From positions 38,524,607 through 38,588,606 of the forward strand of contig NC_084802.1 of assembly GCF_963169125.1 (NCBI RefSeq): a stretch of DNA of 64,000 nt, read 5' to 3'. Of this stretch, positions 44,254 through 56,600 are shown in pieces (the first letter of the stretch is position 1; each line of letters begins with the position of its first letter). The position numbers and the translations under genes were made by a program. Below the pieces are notes generated by a model. It ran no database searches and was not told the origin of the DNA. It saw only the letters and a program-made list of their open reading frames with translations. Source of the DNA: Humulus lupulus. Its lineage: Eukaryota; Streptophyta; Magnoliopsida; Rosales; Cannabaceae.

Positions 44254-47200
44254 TGTAACGACCTGGATTTTCAAGACTCGATAATGCGGAAATAGAAATA
44301 TTTTCATTTGACAAAATGTCTCAAAAACCCGTATAGAAAAAACTTTTTAAAAAGTCGTATGGCCATACTTAACATTTAATTACAACATATTTTATAAAGA
44401 GTAGAGTGAGCCTAGTTTAGGAAAATTACACAACATTTGCAAAAATAAAACGGCTTCCCAAAAAATTCGGTCCACATGTACATTCGCAAGGTAGACTCCA
44501 GTGCTCACTGCTCTGCCTTGCCCTTATTCTTACCTACAACAGAAAACAACTAGGTAAGCGAAAACGCTTAGTAAGTTCAACTTTAAAACAAAAGCATGTA
44601 GATAATTAGGGTTTCGGATCCTTCCGGACCCTACACAATCAATTTCAAGAATGTAAAAGCGTCCTGGAAAACTTATGGTCATGCCTGATAACCAATGACA
44701 AATTATTTCATTTAACCAGATAAATTCCCGCACTCAGAAAATCTCAGAACAAGCTGATATACTATATATCACAACTATTTCTTATCAACAAATAAATAAC
44801 TGCACTAAGAAAATCCCAGAGCAAGCAGATATAATATATCACAACTATTTCTTATAAAAAAATTCGGGCGTAACATGCCCTCCAGCATAAATTCTAATCT
44901 GTAAGAGAGAAACAAGTCTTAACACTAAGATATAGCCAATAAATATCCCCATCACGGGTAACTAAGGTAATCTAAGAGTAAATCCCTCACAATGGTAACT
45001 ATCAAGTTACCTAGGGCATCACTACTTATCCAAGAGTGTAATCAAATTTACACGGTTTTACAGAAATTTCTATGTTAATCAGTGGCGCTGGTGAGCAGTT
45101 GCCCCTAGGGTGTTCAGCCTCACTCAAACTTGGCAACCCCTAGTATCTCTAGGCACTCTCACTGAATGGCCAATATTCACGGCTGCTATTTGGGAATAAC
45201 TTATCAGAGCACTTGCTCGGGTTCTAACCGTTCCTTGATTAAGTAAGCATAAGGGAACCTATGTCCCATTCATCTTGGCGCCCCTAGGTTTAACCAGCAA
45301 TCCTCACCTCTTGGCCACTCGTCGCGGTAATGAATCGAACATAATAAAATCAAGCAGTGGGACGGGGATCAGCTGTCTAGGATATGACGGATATCTACCA
45401 TTCATATTTTCTAAATCAGCACTCACTGGACTAATGTCTCTAAGCAACTTTCTACGACAGTCTATATATGTGCATGTGATAGTATTCTAACATACAATAC
45501 AATAGTTGTTTCATGTTGCAGCCACACATTATAAGTTGACTTACTTGGAGTCCTTAGCACTAAGCAGGATTTCACCCTCCAATGTTCAGTCCAGTTACGC
45601 TAGCCAATACTGTATTTATCCATAAAGTATACTCGGATTAATTATGACACTCATAATTCATTATTATTATTTTGGGCAGTTTGGTCATTTTAATAAAAAT
45701 CTTTTGTAAGGATTAATGATCCTTATTTGCTTTTAAACCCATTAAGGAAATTCACACAAAAACATTTGAGACTAAACCCTAAGTCTCTTGGAGACCTATC
45801 CTAGGGTCTCGATACCTAGGATCGGGTATCACAATAGTATTTTCCCACAATCCGCTAAAAATCGTATTCTTTAAATGCATCACAATTAACTCGTACTTTC
45901 AACAAGTCGGTTAAATATATGGAAGATTTTAGCCTGTATTATATCCAGAAAATACTAATTAAATTCCTTAATTATTTATAAAGAAAATAAACTCTTAATT
46001 TTCCTTTTATTTTTCTTAAGGTTTTAATCTCTAAAAACCATTTTAAGAAAATTGCCTAATTTGTCTTAATTAGGAAAACCGTTAAAAAATTTTCATCTTG
46101 ACTAGTTAATCTTTTCGAAGTCAATTAATCAAGTTTACTTACTAGAAAAATAATTCACTCCATTCTTTTCTCAAAAAATAGGGTTTTAAACCCTCTTTTA
46201 ATTTATTAACTTATTAATAAATAAATTATTTTATTTTTTCAAAGAATAAAAATTCTTTAATAAAAAATAATTCTCACTAAACTCAAAGTGGTATTTTAGG
46301 TCAAAATATATTTTCAAGACTTACCAAGTTTTTATCTTGCAATAATCTCATTTTTACACCAAGTGTGAAAACCATATTTTTCACATTTTTAACTACATAC
46401 TTTGTTAGTTCATAACTAGAAATTTACTTACCCAACTGTTACTAAAATTTCCCAATTCTATTTTTGGTATGCCTTTTAGGTCTTTGTAAGATCTTAGTTC
46501 AAAAGGAGCAGTTTTTATTGGTGAAATTATTTTCCAACAATGAGGTAAAAATGACCTTTTTTCAAGTCCTTATTTTTTCCAAACTTTGACACTTAATAAC
46601 TTTCAAATCGTTCAGTATTTTCTTACCAAATTCTACAGTGGAATACTAGGATATGCCAATAATATGCGCACCAAAGTTTAGAAAAAACTAGATTTATTTT
46701 CCCTATACAGTGGCTGTCCAAACTTGCTCCCGAAATTAAGAATACGAAAAAACAGTTTTTTTTACCTGAACTTCGAAATAGCATAACTCACTCACTTTTA
46801 AACATTTTTGAGTGTTTCAAACTTTTATGTACTCAATCTCAAAAACATCACAGTACAGTTAAATTTTACAAAATCAATATATTGTGGATGCTTGACTCCT
46901 TGGAAGTCACAGCTCAAAACATGTATTTTGCTTTAGGGTTTCCAACAAAATCCATGGGGGTTTTGGTCCCTGTTTTCAAAAATCAACACACAAGCATCAT
47001 AAAAATTATAAAACAACTACCATAACCTTATTACATCATCAATAAGAAACTTTAAGCATTAACTATACAAAAAAATGCTTAAAACTAAAAACCATACAAT
47101 AACAACCATAAAAAGTAAACTTTTGACCTCTTTGTTGTTCTTGCTTAAGATTTTGATCTTCCTATTAGCTTTGGCTCCTTCAAAAACCTTTCAAAACCTT

Positions 47201-48158
47201 AACCAACTTCCTCCAACAACATAGATAATTAGCTATTTGAAAATCCATGGTTAAAACTTTACAAAAGTCTAGTTTATAGAAACTTTACCTTAGGGAAAAC
47301 CCTTCCTAGACCAAAGCCCAAATGATTCCAAGCCTCCTTAGTGTTCTTGAGGTTGAAGATTTAGAGAAAACTTGAGAGAGTTTTCAAAAAGTTGATAGTG
47401 AAAGTGAGAGAGAGTGGGGTCAGTTGGGGAAGGTTAGAAGAGCATATCAACTTAAGAAAATATCTAACACTTGAGTGTTTTTTTACCATCCTCTTGATGC
47501 CTTAACCCTTATATTTAAATTTGGATTAAACTAAAAACAACATTTGATCAACCCCATTAAATCCTTCATATGTCCGGTCACCACATATATTATATATGTG
47601 ATCATTTTTTTTATATATATAAAGGTTAATAAATATTTCCCAAGAAGAAAAATCCAATTTGACTTCCTATAACTTTTTTCACTCTTATTAAGTTTTAAAC
47701 ACAAAAATTAACACATAATAATTAAATTAAATGTCTCTCACATTTAATTTAATTAATCACACAATAATATTTAACCTAAGGTCCATTCATGGAATAAAAT
47801 TCTCCATTTTGGTCAAATTAAGCATTTAACACAAAATGCCTTAAAATTTTCATTTTCCCTTAGGTTTAGTATTTTTTACCAAACTTTAATTTTTATGAAT
47901 GTATTTTATGCCCAAAATATATTTGCCATAGTTTTTCATTTTATTTTCAGAGATTTTTACCCGATCAGGGTTTTCATGTCGATCCAAGACCGAAAGTCTT
48001 ATCTTGACTTTTAAATCAAAAAATTCATAATTTGGGTAGCAATAACTCATGGAATAATTTCCAAACAAATATAATATTATTTAAAATAATATTCTTAACT
48101 CGGGGAAAAAATCTCGACCCGGGTTGTTTAAAGGTACCCAAAAACGCAGGACGTTACA
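44254..48158 (-). mobile_element. Unit F: 3.9-kb solo LTR-like element
   Basis: It starts TGTAACGACCTGG and ends GGACGTTACA on the plus strand, with perfect CCAAC duplications (44249-44253, 48159-48163). Its minus-strand sense end GGTCGTTACA equals the 3' terminus of the Tekay LTRs, so the orientation is taken as minus. It holds no coding frame of note, no primer site and no internal direct LTR pair, hence a solo LTR (unusually long) or a non-autonomous unit. It carries the shared TGTAG-GTAAG module near 44533. Confidence 0.85.
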
Positions 48159-48539
48159 CCAACCACGGTCCAAATGGATTCTAGTCCACGCATAAGCCAA
48201 ATGAGATTAGGGCTCTTCTTTTGGTTATTCTATAAATAGAAAATAGCACGAAGGAGAGAGAAAAAGTGATTTATGTTATTTTTCCAAGTGAGAAAAATAT
48301 AGAACTTTTGTTCTCTTTATTTTGTGAGAAGAACACTCTCTTATGTGTTGAGATTGAAAATTGTGTTCTTGTGTATTCTACCAAATAACATAGACATACA
48401 CATGTCTCCTTCTCTTTGTGTGAGCCATTTGATCTACCTGTTTTTTTTTTTCAGATTCATGTCGCATGAGAAAGACATAATTCTAGTTATGGTTTCTAGA
48501 GTGATTCGTTCTCACTCGAGGTGGTTATGAGTATTATGC
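48159..48539 (+). other. Copia LTR/leader portion, right of F
   Basis: It continues the copia-like LTR: TATA-like CTATAAATAG at about 48230, a GA-rich stretch and TGTGTTGAGATTG near 48345. It passes into integrase sequence at about 48540, so gag and protease are missing. No gene is present. Confidence 0.5.
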
Positions 48540-49640
48540 CACCTTCATTGATAACTACTCAAGATAATATTACGTATACCTGATGCACAAGAAATCAGAA
48601 TCCTTTGAAAAGTTAAAAGAATTCCGAGTCGCGGTTTAAAATTAGTTATTCCAACTCTTAAAATGTTATGAATAGATCAAGTCAGGGAATACCTTGACAA
48701 AGAATTCAAGGATTTCTTAATAAAGCGTGGAATTGTTTCACAGCTCACTCCACCAGGTAGTCCACAACAAAACAATGTTGCAGAAAGAATGAATAAGACT
48801 TTGCTAGACATGATGAGATCAATGTTCAGTTACACGTCATTTTGGGGATATGCTTTCAGTTCCATCTATGTCTGTAGCTAAGACGAAAAAAAATAAAGAC
48901 AACAAAGTAAATAAAAAAATATGACATAATAATTAAATCAAGTTATTGAAAAATATATAGAGATTAGTAAAACAAAATAAACTAAATAGTTTATTATATA
49001 CAAGTCACCCTCAAAATTTTGGACAGATTAAAATCCTAGTTTGAGGCATATAGGCAGATCAAAATTTTGGAGATGTATAACATGTGCTGAAACCTAAGAC
49101 CAAGAAGTTGGAACCTAGATCTGAAGTATGTTTGTTGTTGGATACCCTAGAGGCACTAGAACAAGTTACTTCTATAGTCTGACCGGAAAAGAAAAGAAAA
49201 AGATATTTGTGTCAAAAAATGCTACCTTTCTGGATTAAGACTATATAAGGGACTTCAAACCTCGAAATAAGGTTGCACTCGAGGAGTTACTTGGCGATAA
49301 GAATGCACAACAACCGACTTTAGAAGTTGGAATGGAACAAACCATAGTTCCAAACTAGGACACTACAGTAATCTGTCACAGTGAGAGGGTTGTAAGACAA
49401 TTGTATTTACATTGGATTCGAAGAAGCACAAGTTGCAATATCTAATGAAAATGTTGACAACCCCTTGAATTTTTGTCAAGCGATAAATTATTCTGATAAA
49501 GAACAATGACTTGAAGATATGAAACTCAAAATGGAGTCGATGTACTCCAACTCAGTCTAGGAACATGTGGATCTGCCCCAAGATGTAAAACCTATTGGGT
49601 GCAAATGGATATTCAAGAGAAAGGGAGAAGTTTATGGGAT
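48540..49640 (+). pseudogene. Ty1/copia integrase to RT relic
   Basis: The integrase core is recognisable: TFIDNYSR at about 48541, YLMHKKSESFEKLKEF at about 48580, GEYLDKEFKDFL at about 48685 and GIVSQLTPPGSPQQNNVAERMNKT at about 48730-48800. An AT-rich insertion follows (about 48865-49060), then the linker VGYPRGTR at about 49135 and NATFLD at about 49215. The RT start is MESMYSNS and VDLPQDVKPIGCKWIFKRK (about 49530-49625). Several stops and frameshifts occur, and the RT is cut off after its first 30 residues. Order and motifs fit the Tork-like side of copia; the lineage is moderately sure, the class certain. Confidence 0.85.
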
Positions 49641-50931
49641 AGATATTTTCCTTATTTGGAGGATTTTTCATAAAGAAAGAGTGAAACAATGGGGGATGTA
49701 TTCAGTCATGTTTCAAGAAAGTGAATCATTAGAAGAATTTTTTAGATTGATTACAAATAGGAAGATTACGAAATAAATCATTGATGATAGATTGTAAATC
49801 AACATTTAATAGTTACCAAAAATGGTGCGAAGGGTGTAGGGTTCAGCCTAGTAGATAGTGTGAGCTAGGGTTTCCACACATTATATAAGAGAATATTTCT
49901 TTATCTTTCATCATTTTGATGCTCATGGCATAAGAGAGACAAGAGGAGAATGTGGAGACTTGAAGGGAAAAAGGGAGAGAGTTGTAATCTAGGTGCTTGA
50001 GAGTTTCGGAACATCAAGAGTTGGAGGAAACACTAGGGTTTTGACCACTTCAAAGGAAGGAGAGATCTCAACTATTTCAATCGTAGTTAATAATCTAAAG
50101 GTTAGCATGATACTGATAAGAAAGTAAAGTATTGGTTTCAAGAATAAGGCATAAATTGTAAATCTTTTATTATTATGAATATTATGATGACAAAAGTGTA
50201 TTTATTATTGTAGGGTATAAGTATTGATGCAACCTCCCACTTTGCGTTGATAATGATGACTCAAGTGTTTCAATTATGCTCTAGGGGTTGTGATCTATTT
50301 GAAAAAAGAATTCAGATAATAAGAGTGGTTACTATAACACAAGGTGAGCGGTGAACTGCACCAATTAATATAGCTTATGAAATGTGTAAATATATGTTAT
50401 AGTGTATGGATGTTTGCATGAGCTACTTCAAGAATTTAAATCATGTATGAATCTATGTGATAACACACTTAAGCGGTGTAGTATCTGTACAGTGTCACCT
50501 AGTTGTGCTACGAGCCGTCAAGAGTTCAGGATGCAGAAGTCATTGGTAGGCCACCTGCTACTATGGCTGAAAATTTGTGTTAATGTTTGATGAAGAATGA
50601 AGAATGGAATATATTATGTTATGTATGAATAATGTTTAAGTATGCTAGAAATTCATTTATACTAGTATATGTTATGATTATGATTCTTTTTTATCAGGTT
50701 ATATAGGGTGTGACCTATATAGCTCTTATTGCTAGGCAGTAGGTCATAGGAATTTTTTGTTGCATGTAACGACAATGGCAAAGCTCAAGGTGATGAGAAT
50801 GAATGGGACTTGGTACGTGGGACGACGTGCTATGGACAATATTGATCTTTTGGGTCTAGTTTATCAAAGCTTTGAAGTATTAAACAATGTTTTTGGTGTT
50901 TCTTGACTTTATACGTTATATTTGAGATATT
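49641..50931 (+). repeat. LTR-like segment, family G (left part)
   Basis: No gene is present. The first 150 bp are unassigned. From about 49800 the organisation resembles the other long LTRs: a TATATAAG-type box at about 49880, the CACCAATTAATATAG region, and a TTGCATGTAACGACAATGGC block at about 50760 that mirrors the shared 3' LTR module. It ends at the GGAAC duplication of LTR D2 and resumes at 62872. Confidence 0.5.
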
Positions 50932-51875
50932 GGAACTGTAATGATCTGACTTAAAACAAATTAATTTACTAAATACTATGTATTTAAGTAAATTAATATA
51001 TACATGAAATTCTTTAAGAAAACACATTTTAAAAAACAAGCAACTCGAGATCTCGGTATTTACAATAATTCATCTTTTATATCCATAACGTAAGTAAAAA
51101 TACATGGTTTAAGACTTGACATAAAACCAAAGTTTAAAGACCTTTAAAAAAACAATTCATGAGTAGCAACCCCTTGACCCCCCAGGCCATTCACGACATA
51201 CACACATCTAACCAAACCTGTTCCAACTGATCACCTCAACAAACCACACTTTTGCCCTTACCTGCAACACAGAGTACTCGTGAGCTAACACCCAACAAGA
51301 AGAGCTATGTAGGACACAATCCCCAAAGCCCAAACATAAGACATAAAACATACACTAGATCAAACTATCACAACCTAATTAATATACTACTCATAATCTA
51401 TACCTTAACACATAGAGTTCCAAAACAAATCATATCGTACCATAACATAATCATAGCATAATATAACCTATCATAGCGTAACATAACCATAGCATATCAT
51501 AACATAACATGTATTACCAATGTCGTTCCGGCCATAAACCATTGTTTATCTAGTTAGTTGAGCAACCGAGCACGAATTAACGTAAGCATGCGTTTTTTCA
51601 TAAAATAAGCATGTAATTTATCAAAACTTAAGCATGCATTTTGATATCGTAAGCATGGAATTGATAGTAACGTGAGCATGCATTTTCATATTGTAAGCAT
51701 GCCACGCAAACATATAGCATATTAACACATATCATAATCGTACGTAACATGGCATAGTATAATTGTGTGAAACATTCATAACACGTAACATAATATCTTA
51801 TAAATGATACAATCCTACATCCATTATCATACTTAAGTACGTCGAACGTACATCCTGCGTGCAGGTGTCCGCTCT

Positions 51876-52261
51876 CACTACTACAAAAATAGCCTTTAAA
51901 TTCAGCTTTTAGGCTAATAGACTTTGGTTCTCGCTGAAATAGGAACCGAAGTCTATCCTTGCGAAGTTAAAAGCCTTACAAAAACTGAAGTTAAAAATTA
52001 AGAATAGACTTCGATTATCACATAAAAAGTGAAGTCTATTCATACCCTTTAACTTTGGTTTTTATGTAATAACCCAAGTTAAAAGGTAATTTTAGACTTC
52101 AGTTTTTTACGTATATAACCGAAGTAATAGCTTAATTGTTATGAGTGCCAAACTAAAAATCAAAGTTAAAAGTCTTTTAAAAGGTTTAACTTTTCTTTTT
52201 ATGTACTTCCCAATATCCTTATGTGCAAAAATCGAAGTTAAAGCCTATTTGTGTAGTAGTG
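51876..52261. mobile_element. CACTA-type MITE
   Basis: A 386-bp element starts CACTACTACAAAAATAG and ends CTATTTGTGTAGTAGTG, with a TCT target duplication on both sides (51873-51875, 52262-52264). Termini and 3-bp duplication are diagnostic of CACTA elements. Subterminal CCGAAGT and AAGTTAAA motifs recur in both orientations, as expected for transposase binding sites. It has no coding capacity. Confidence 0.93.
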
Positions 52262-53537
52262 TCTTCTTACCTTAAGTCCAACAGCAATGCAATCACATAC
52301 ATGCATCGTATGATCAAACGTAATTTTTTATACAACCCATTCCATTGTATTGCATCCTTATGGAAGTCTTAAAATTCCTAAAAATTTCCCCAAGAAGTCA
52401 GGAGGAAGTCCCCAACAAACTCCATGTGAAACGGCTTCAAAATGGCATAAAAACAACAAAAAAGAACCATGTCGCAGTCAAGCGTCGCGGCCCTACCATT
52501 TTGGCGCCGCTGCCCTTCATTTTCCTAGTTTTCTGGGCATTCTAGGTGCCTAGGCGCACTCCCCCTCATGTTGCAGCGCTAGTTCGAAAATCAGACGCCG
52601 ACTGAACATCGAAAGACCATATCTCCCTCAATATAAATCTATTTTTGACGATTCTTTTCTAGTTTTTCTTATCTTGAATCCCTCTATATCATCATACATA
52701 TTTTAGAGATAAATACAATACCAAAAATTTATGAGAAACCCTAACTCCATAACCCTAACAAATCTCATCCAATAAAACTTCTTCCCCAATCTATCTTTTC
52801 GATCTTCAAAACCAGCAATCATAACTTAATAAATTAAACCCTGGCATGTTTGTAACCATAGTAGATTAACAAACTAGTCTCTAACATGTATATAAAATCA
52901 ATCATTCCAACCAATCATGCTTTCTAATCAAAACCACCATTGACATAACTCAAAGCTTCAAGAACAATCAAAGAAATTTTAAAAGTGTGAAAAGTTCTTA
53001 CTAATATCATGTGCAGCAACCTAAGCCATGAAAATTTTCTCCCAAAGCATCCTAAATGAGCCCATGTAACGACCCACTAATCTAGACTACTTGGACCATT
53101 AACGAATCTATACATAAATCTTACATTTTTGCGGAAATACCATAATTTTATTGAAAACTTATGGAAACAAAGGTTACTTTCATAAAATAAGTAGGATATG
53201 GGTACCCATTGTCTTTAAAACAAAAATAACTTAAAAACTAAAAAGGGTTACATAGAAAATGCGGAAAATACATTTAAAACCATAAAAACATAAACAAGAC
53301 TACATCCTCGAATCGAATAACGCTCGGCCCCTTGACTCCATTCACCATCGATACACATCCTCTAAGCGTCACGAATCTTTCCGCCTCTAAAGCTTATTTC
53401 CTGCACATAAACAGAAAGGAATGAGCCTAATGCCCAGCAAGGAAAATCTAACACATAGTCATAAACATAAACATAATGTCATAATAACGTAAAGACATAT
53501 CATAACACATAATACACTTATTATAATGGCCATTATT

Positions 53538-53662
53538 ACTTGGGGTCCCATAGGCTAAACAAGCATATGCCCATGGGGTTAATGGGGTCCTACTAGCTAA
53601 GTAGGTCATATGCCCATAACCCATTTGGGGTCTTGTTAGTCATATGGGTCATATGCCCAAGC
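53538..53662 (-). repeat. R-region hairpin array (E5, 3' LTR)
   Basis: Three units of about 40 bp start GGGGTCC or GGGGTCTTG and end CATATGCCC. The central unit forms CCTACT-AGCTA-AGTAGG (53589-53605). This is a different stem from E3 (CTTGCT/AGCAAG) with the same loop. The copy in the other LTR has its central stem at 60876-60892. Confidence 0.75.
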
Positions 53663-54202
53663 CTACAAACATACACATATATCATAACACTTTTAATAAC
53701 ATAAAACATATAGATAACATAATCACATAACATGTTGATTCTAGCCTATTTCCTTACCAAAGTTACCGGGATTATGGACTGAGTTGGGACTTTTGGAACA
53801 CTCCTAAAACCATAAGAAAGAGTGAGTCTAAGGAAAGGAGATGAAATGAAAGAGATGGAAAGACTAAACCATAAAAACATACTTACCAACTTATATGCTT
53901 AAGAGCTTGGATTCCCTAACCAAAATAAGAATAAGGTTAGGGGACTGAGTAGAAGGTTTTGAGAAAGGAAATAACATAAAATACAGAAAGGAACTAGAGT
54001 TTTGGGTTTACCTCAAAGATTGCAAGATCAATCTAACCTCCACCGAAATACTATAGAACTCACTTCCCAAAGTGTTTGATAAGCTTATGATGTTTAAGCT
54101 TATAGTTTTTCCCCAAACCAAGTGTTTACACTCTCACACTCACTTAACACTAGCAGCTTCTGAACTTAGAGCAAATGGTGAATAATGGCTGGGTACTAGG
54201 TC

Positions 54203-54212
54203 CTATTTATAG
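54203..54212 (-). promoter_or_regulatory. TATA box, E5 3' LTR
   Basis: The sense CTATAAATAG is identical in the 5' LTR (61490-61499), where it would drive element transcription. Confidence 0.75.
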
Positions 54213-54393
54213 AGTTTGGGAATGAAAATATCTTGATTTTACTTGAATAAAAATAATGGCTTTTTAGGTGAAAATCATTTGAATAATCGTTCAACAGAGG
54301 CTGAAGACTCGTTCACAAGATGCTGGACTGTTGAAGGAGTTTGAATGGCTGAAAGGAAATGAATTCAAAAGAGTTTGAATCCATGCTGAAGGA

Positions 54394-54522
54394 GGCGATA
54401 TATCGCCCCCTGTAGGCGATATATCGCCTGGGCCAGTATGCCCGAGGCGACCGTGCATCGTTTCGTGTTTTCCGTATCTACGTGCTGCGACATATCGCCC
54501 CCTATAGCTGCGATATATCGGC
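54394..54522 (-). promoter_or_regulatory. GATATATC palindrome cluster, E5 3' LTR
   Basis: GGCGATATATCGCC occurs at 54394-54407 and 54415-54428. A weaker pair (CGACATATCGCC, GCGATATATCGGC) lies about 60-80 bp further. The two-pairs layout matches E3 and E4 and sits about 180-320 bp upstream of the TATA box in sense. Confidence 0.6.
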
Positions 54523-54959
54523 ACACGCTGAATATTTAAACACGAAATTACACATTTTTAGCTAAGTTTGAATGGAGTAAACAGCCTTGACTAAGCCCTC
54601 AACGTACTCAAAGCTGCTGACTGACCCTATAACATTCAAACTTTACCCTTATTTAATTTAATCCTCCAAAATACTTAATCCTTAATTACCATTCATAACA
54701 TGTGCTTAAAATCCTATTGGTTGATGTCTAAACCTTATAATATAATAAATATAATCCTTAATATCAGTCACATTAATCAAACCTTAGGTTATACTTAATA
54801 TTCTTAAACTATAGGTAAAACTTAGAAAATCTATAAGTACTACTATGAGTGTCCAAATAATTCCCGGTCTGAACCAAAAATCCATAGTAACAAAGATAAT
54901 GCTATAAATACTATCATACTATTATCTATCTTAGCTAAGTAAAGTTCTTGGACTCTACA

Positions 54960-54972
54960 ATTCTCCCCTACT
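54960..54972 (-). other. Polypurine tract of E5
   Basis: The sense AGTAGGGGAGAAT is adjacent to the 3' LTR. Confidence 0.85.
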
Positions 54973-54995
54973 AAAAAGAATTTCGTCCTCGAAAT

Positions 54996-56600
54996 TTACT
55001 TATCACATAACTCCGGATACCGGCCTTGCATGTCCTCCTCCAACTCCCACGTTGCCTCGCATTCAGAACTATTGCTCCATAGGACTTTGACTATAGGAAA
55101 GCTCTTGGACCGTAACTACTTCATCCCTCTATCTAGGATGCTAACCAGTCGTTCCTCGTAACTTAAGTCTTTTTGGAGCGCTATCGTATCGTATTTGAGG
55201 ACATGAGATGGGTCTGACACATATTTGCGTGACATCGAAATGTGGAAGACGTTGTGACTATCGGCTAGTGCTGGCGGTAGGGCTAGTCTATACGCAACTG
55301 TTCCCACTTTGTCCAATATCTAAAAGGACCTATGAATCGGGGACTAAGCTTGCCTTTCTTTCCGAACCGCTTGACACTTTTCATAGGAGATATCTTCATG
55401 AAGACTTGATCTCCAACTTGGAATTCCACATCGCGTCGCTTGGTATCCGCATAGCTTTTCTGACGGCTTTGAGCAGCCACCATACACTGTCTAATAAGCG
55501 TTACTGCTTCTTGAGCTTGTCTAACAGCTTCAGGCCCTAAAAGCTGCCTTTCTCCTACCTCGTCCCAGTGCAACGGTGATCGGAACCTTCTTCCATATAG
55601 CAACTCATAAGGTGCCATTCCGATCGTTGACTGGTAGTTGTTGTTTGTACGAGAACTCGATCAGTGGTAAGTACTTGTTCCATGATCCTCCGAAAGTCAA
55701 GTACACATGCGCGTAGCATATCCTCTAAGATCTGAATCGTACGCTCTGACTGCCCATCTGTCTGAGGATGGAAAGCTGTACTAAGACTTAACTTAGTACC
55801 CATGGCTTGCTGTAAGCTTCTCCAAAATCTTGACGTAAATACTGATCCCCTATCTGACACTATCGTCTTGGGGATTCCATGCAATCATACAATCTCTTGG
55901 ATGTAGATGTCTTCATATTGGTCTGCCGTATAAGAAGTCTTAACCGGCAGAAAATGAGCCGACTTGGTTAGTCTATCTATGACTATCCAAGCATAAGCAT
56001 GCTGCTTATTCGTCTTTGGCAGACCCGTCACGAAGTCCATGGCTATATCATCCCACTTCCATTCCGGTATGCTAAGCGGTTGCAATAATCCTGCAGGCCG
56101 CTGATTCTCTGCTTTCACTTGCTGGCATACCAGACACTTAGATACATACTCCGCTATGTCCTTCTTCATCCCTGGCCACCAATAGACTGTCTTGATGTCA
56201 TGAGTCATCTTGGTAGACCCTGGATGAACTGAGTACGGAGTATTGTGCGCTTCTTCTAGGATCGTCTTCTTAATACTCTGATTGTCTGGCACGCATACCC
56301 GATCCTTATATCTCAATAAACCTTGACTGGATATTGCGAAATATGTAGTCTTGCCTTCTCTGACTGCATCCATGTGCGCTGTTAGTGTGTCATCATGCCT
56401 CTGACCAATCCGTATGTCCTCTAACAGATTCGATTGGATAGACAAGTTAGCCAGCTTGCCTACAATCACTTCTATTCTGGCACTAATCAGCTCCTACTGT
56501 AGCGGCTTCTCTATTCCGGCTAAAGCTGCTAAATTTCCATAACTTTTCCTACTAAGCGCGTCGGCAACTACGTTCGCCTTCCCTGGGTGGTATAGGATTT
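54996..56600 (-). pseudogene. E5 integrase and chromodomain
   Basis: Open piece 55885-56469 (194 codons) holds the HHCC finger ([21 protein letters not shown]) and the first Asp (AMDFVTGLP at about 56040). The next piece (55555-55884) holds [11 protein letters not shown] and GQSERTIQ, so the catalytic Asp-Asp-Glu triad is intact. A stop lies between the two pieces at about 55885, and a frameshift near 55650 separates the third piece (55283-55618). A stop at about 55320 and one at about 55116 break the GPF block and chromodomain. The tail ends at TAA 54996. This is the least damaged integrase of the window. Confidence 0.9.

Larger units (their letters stand above)
53065..54959 (-). repeat. 3' LTR of E5
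   Basis: It contains an R-region hairpin array (53538-53662), a TATA box (54203-54212) and GATATATC palindromes at 54394-54407 and 54415-54428. A second looser pair lies at 54487-54522. Confidence 0.96.

Noticed and set aside
54291..54524. Identical 77-codon frames in both E5 LTRs (also 61578-61811)
   Set aside because: They repeat because the LTRs are identical; the frame covers palindromes and U3 and is not kept in E3 or E4 LTRs.
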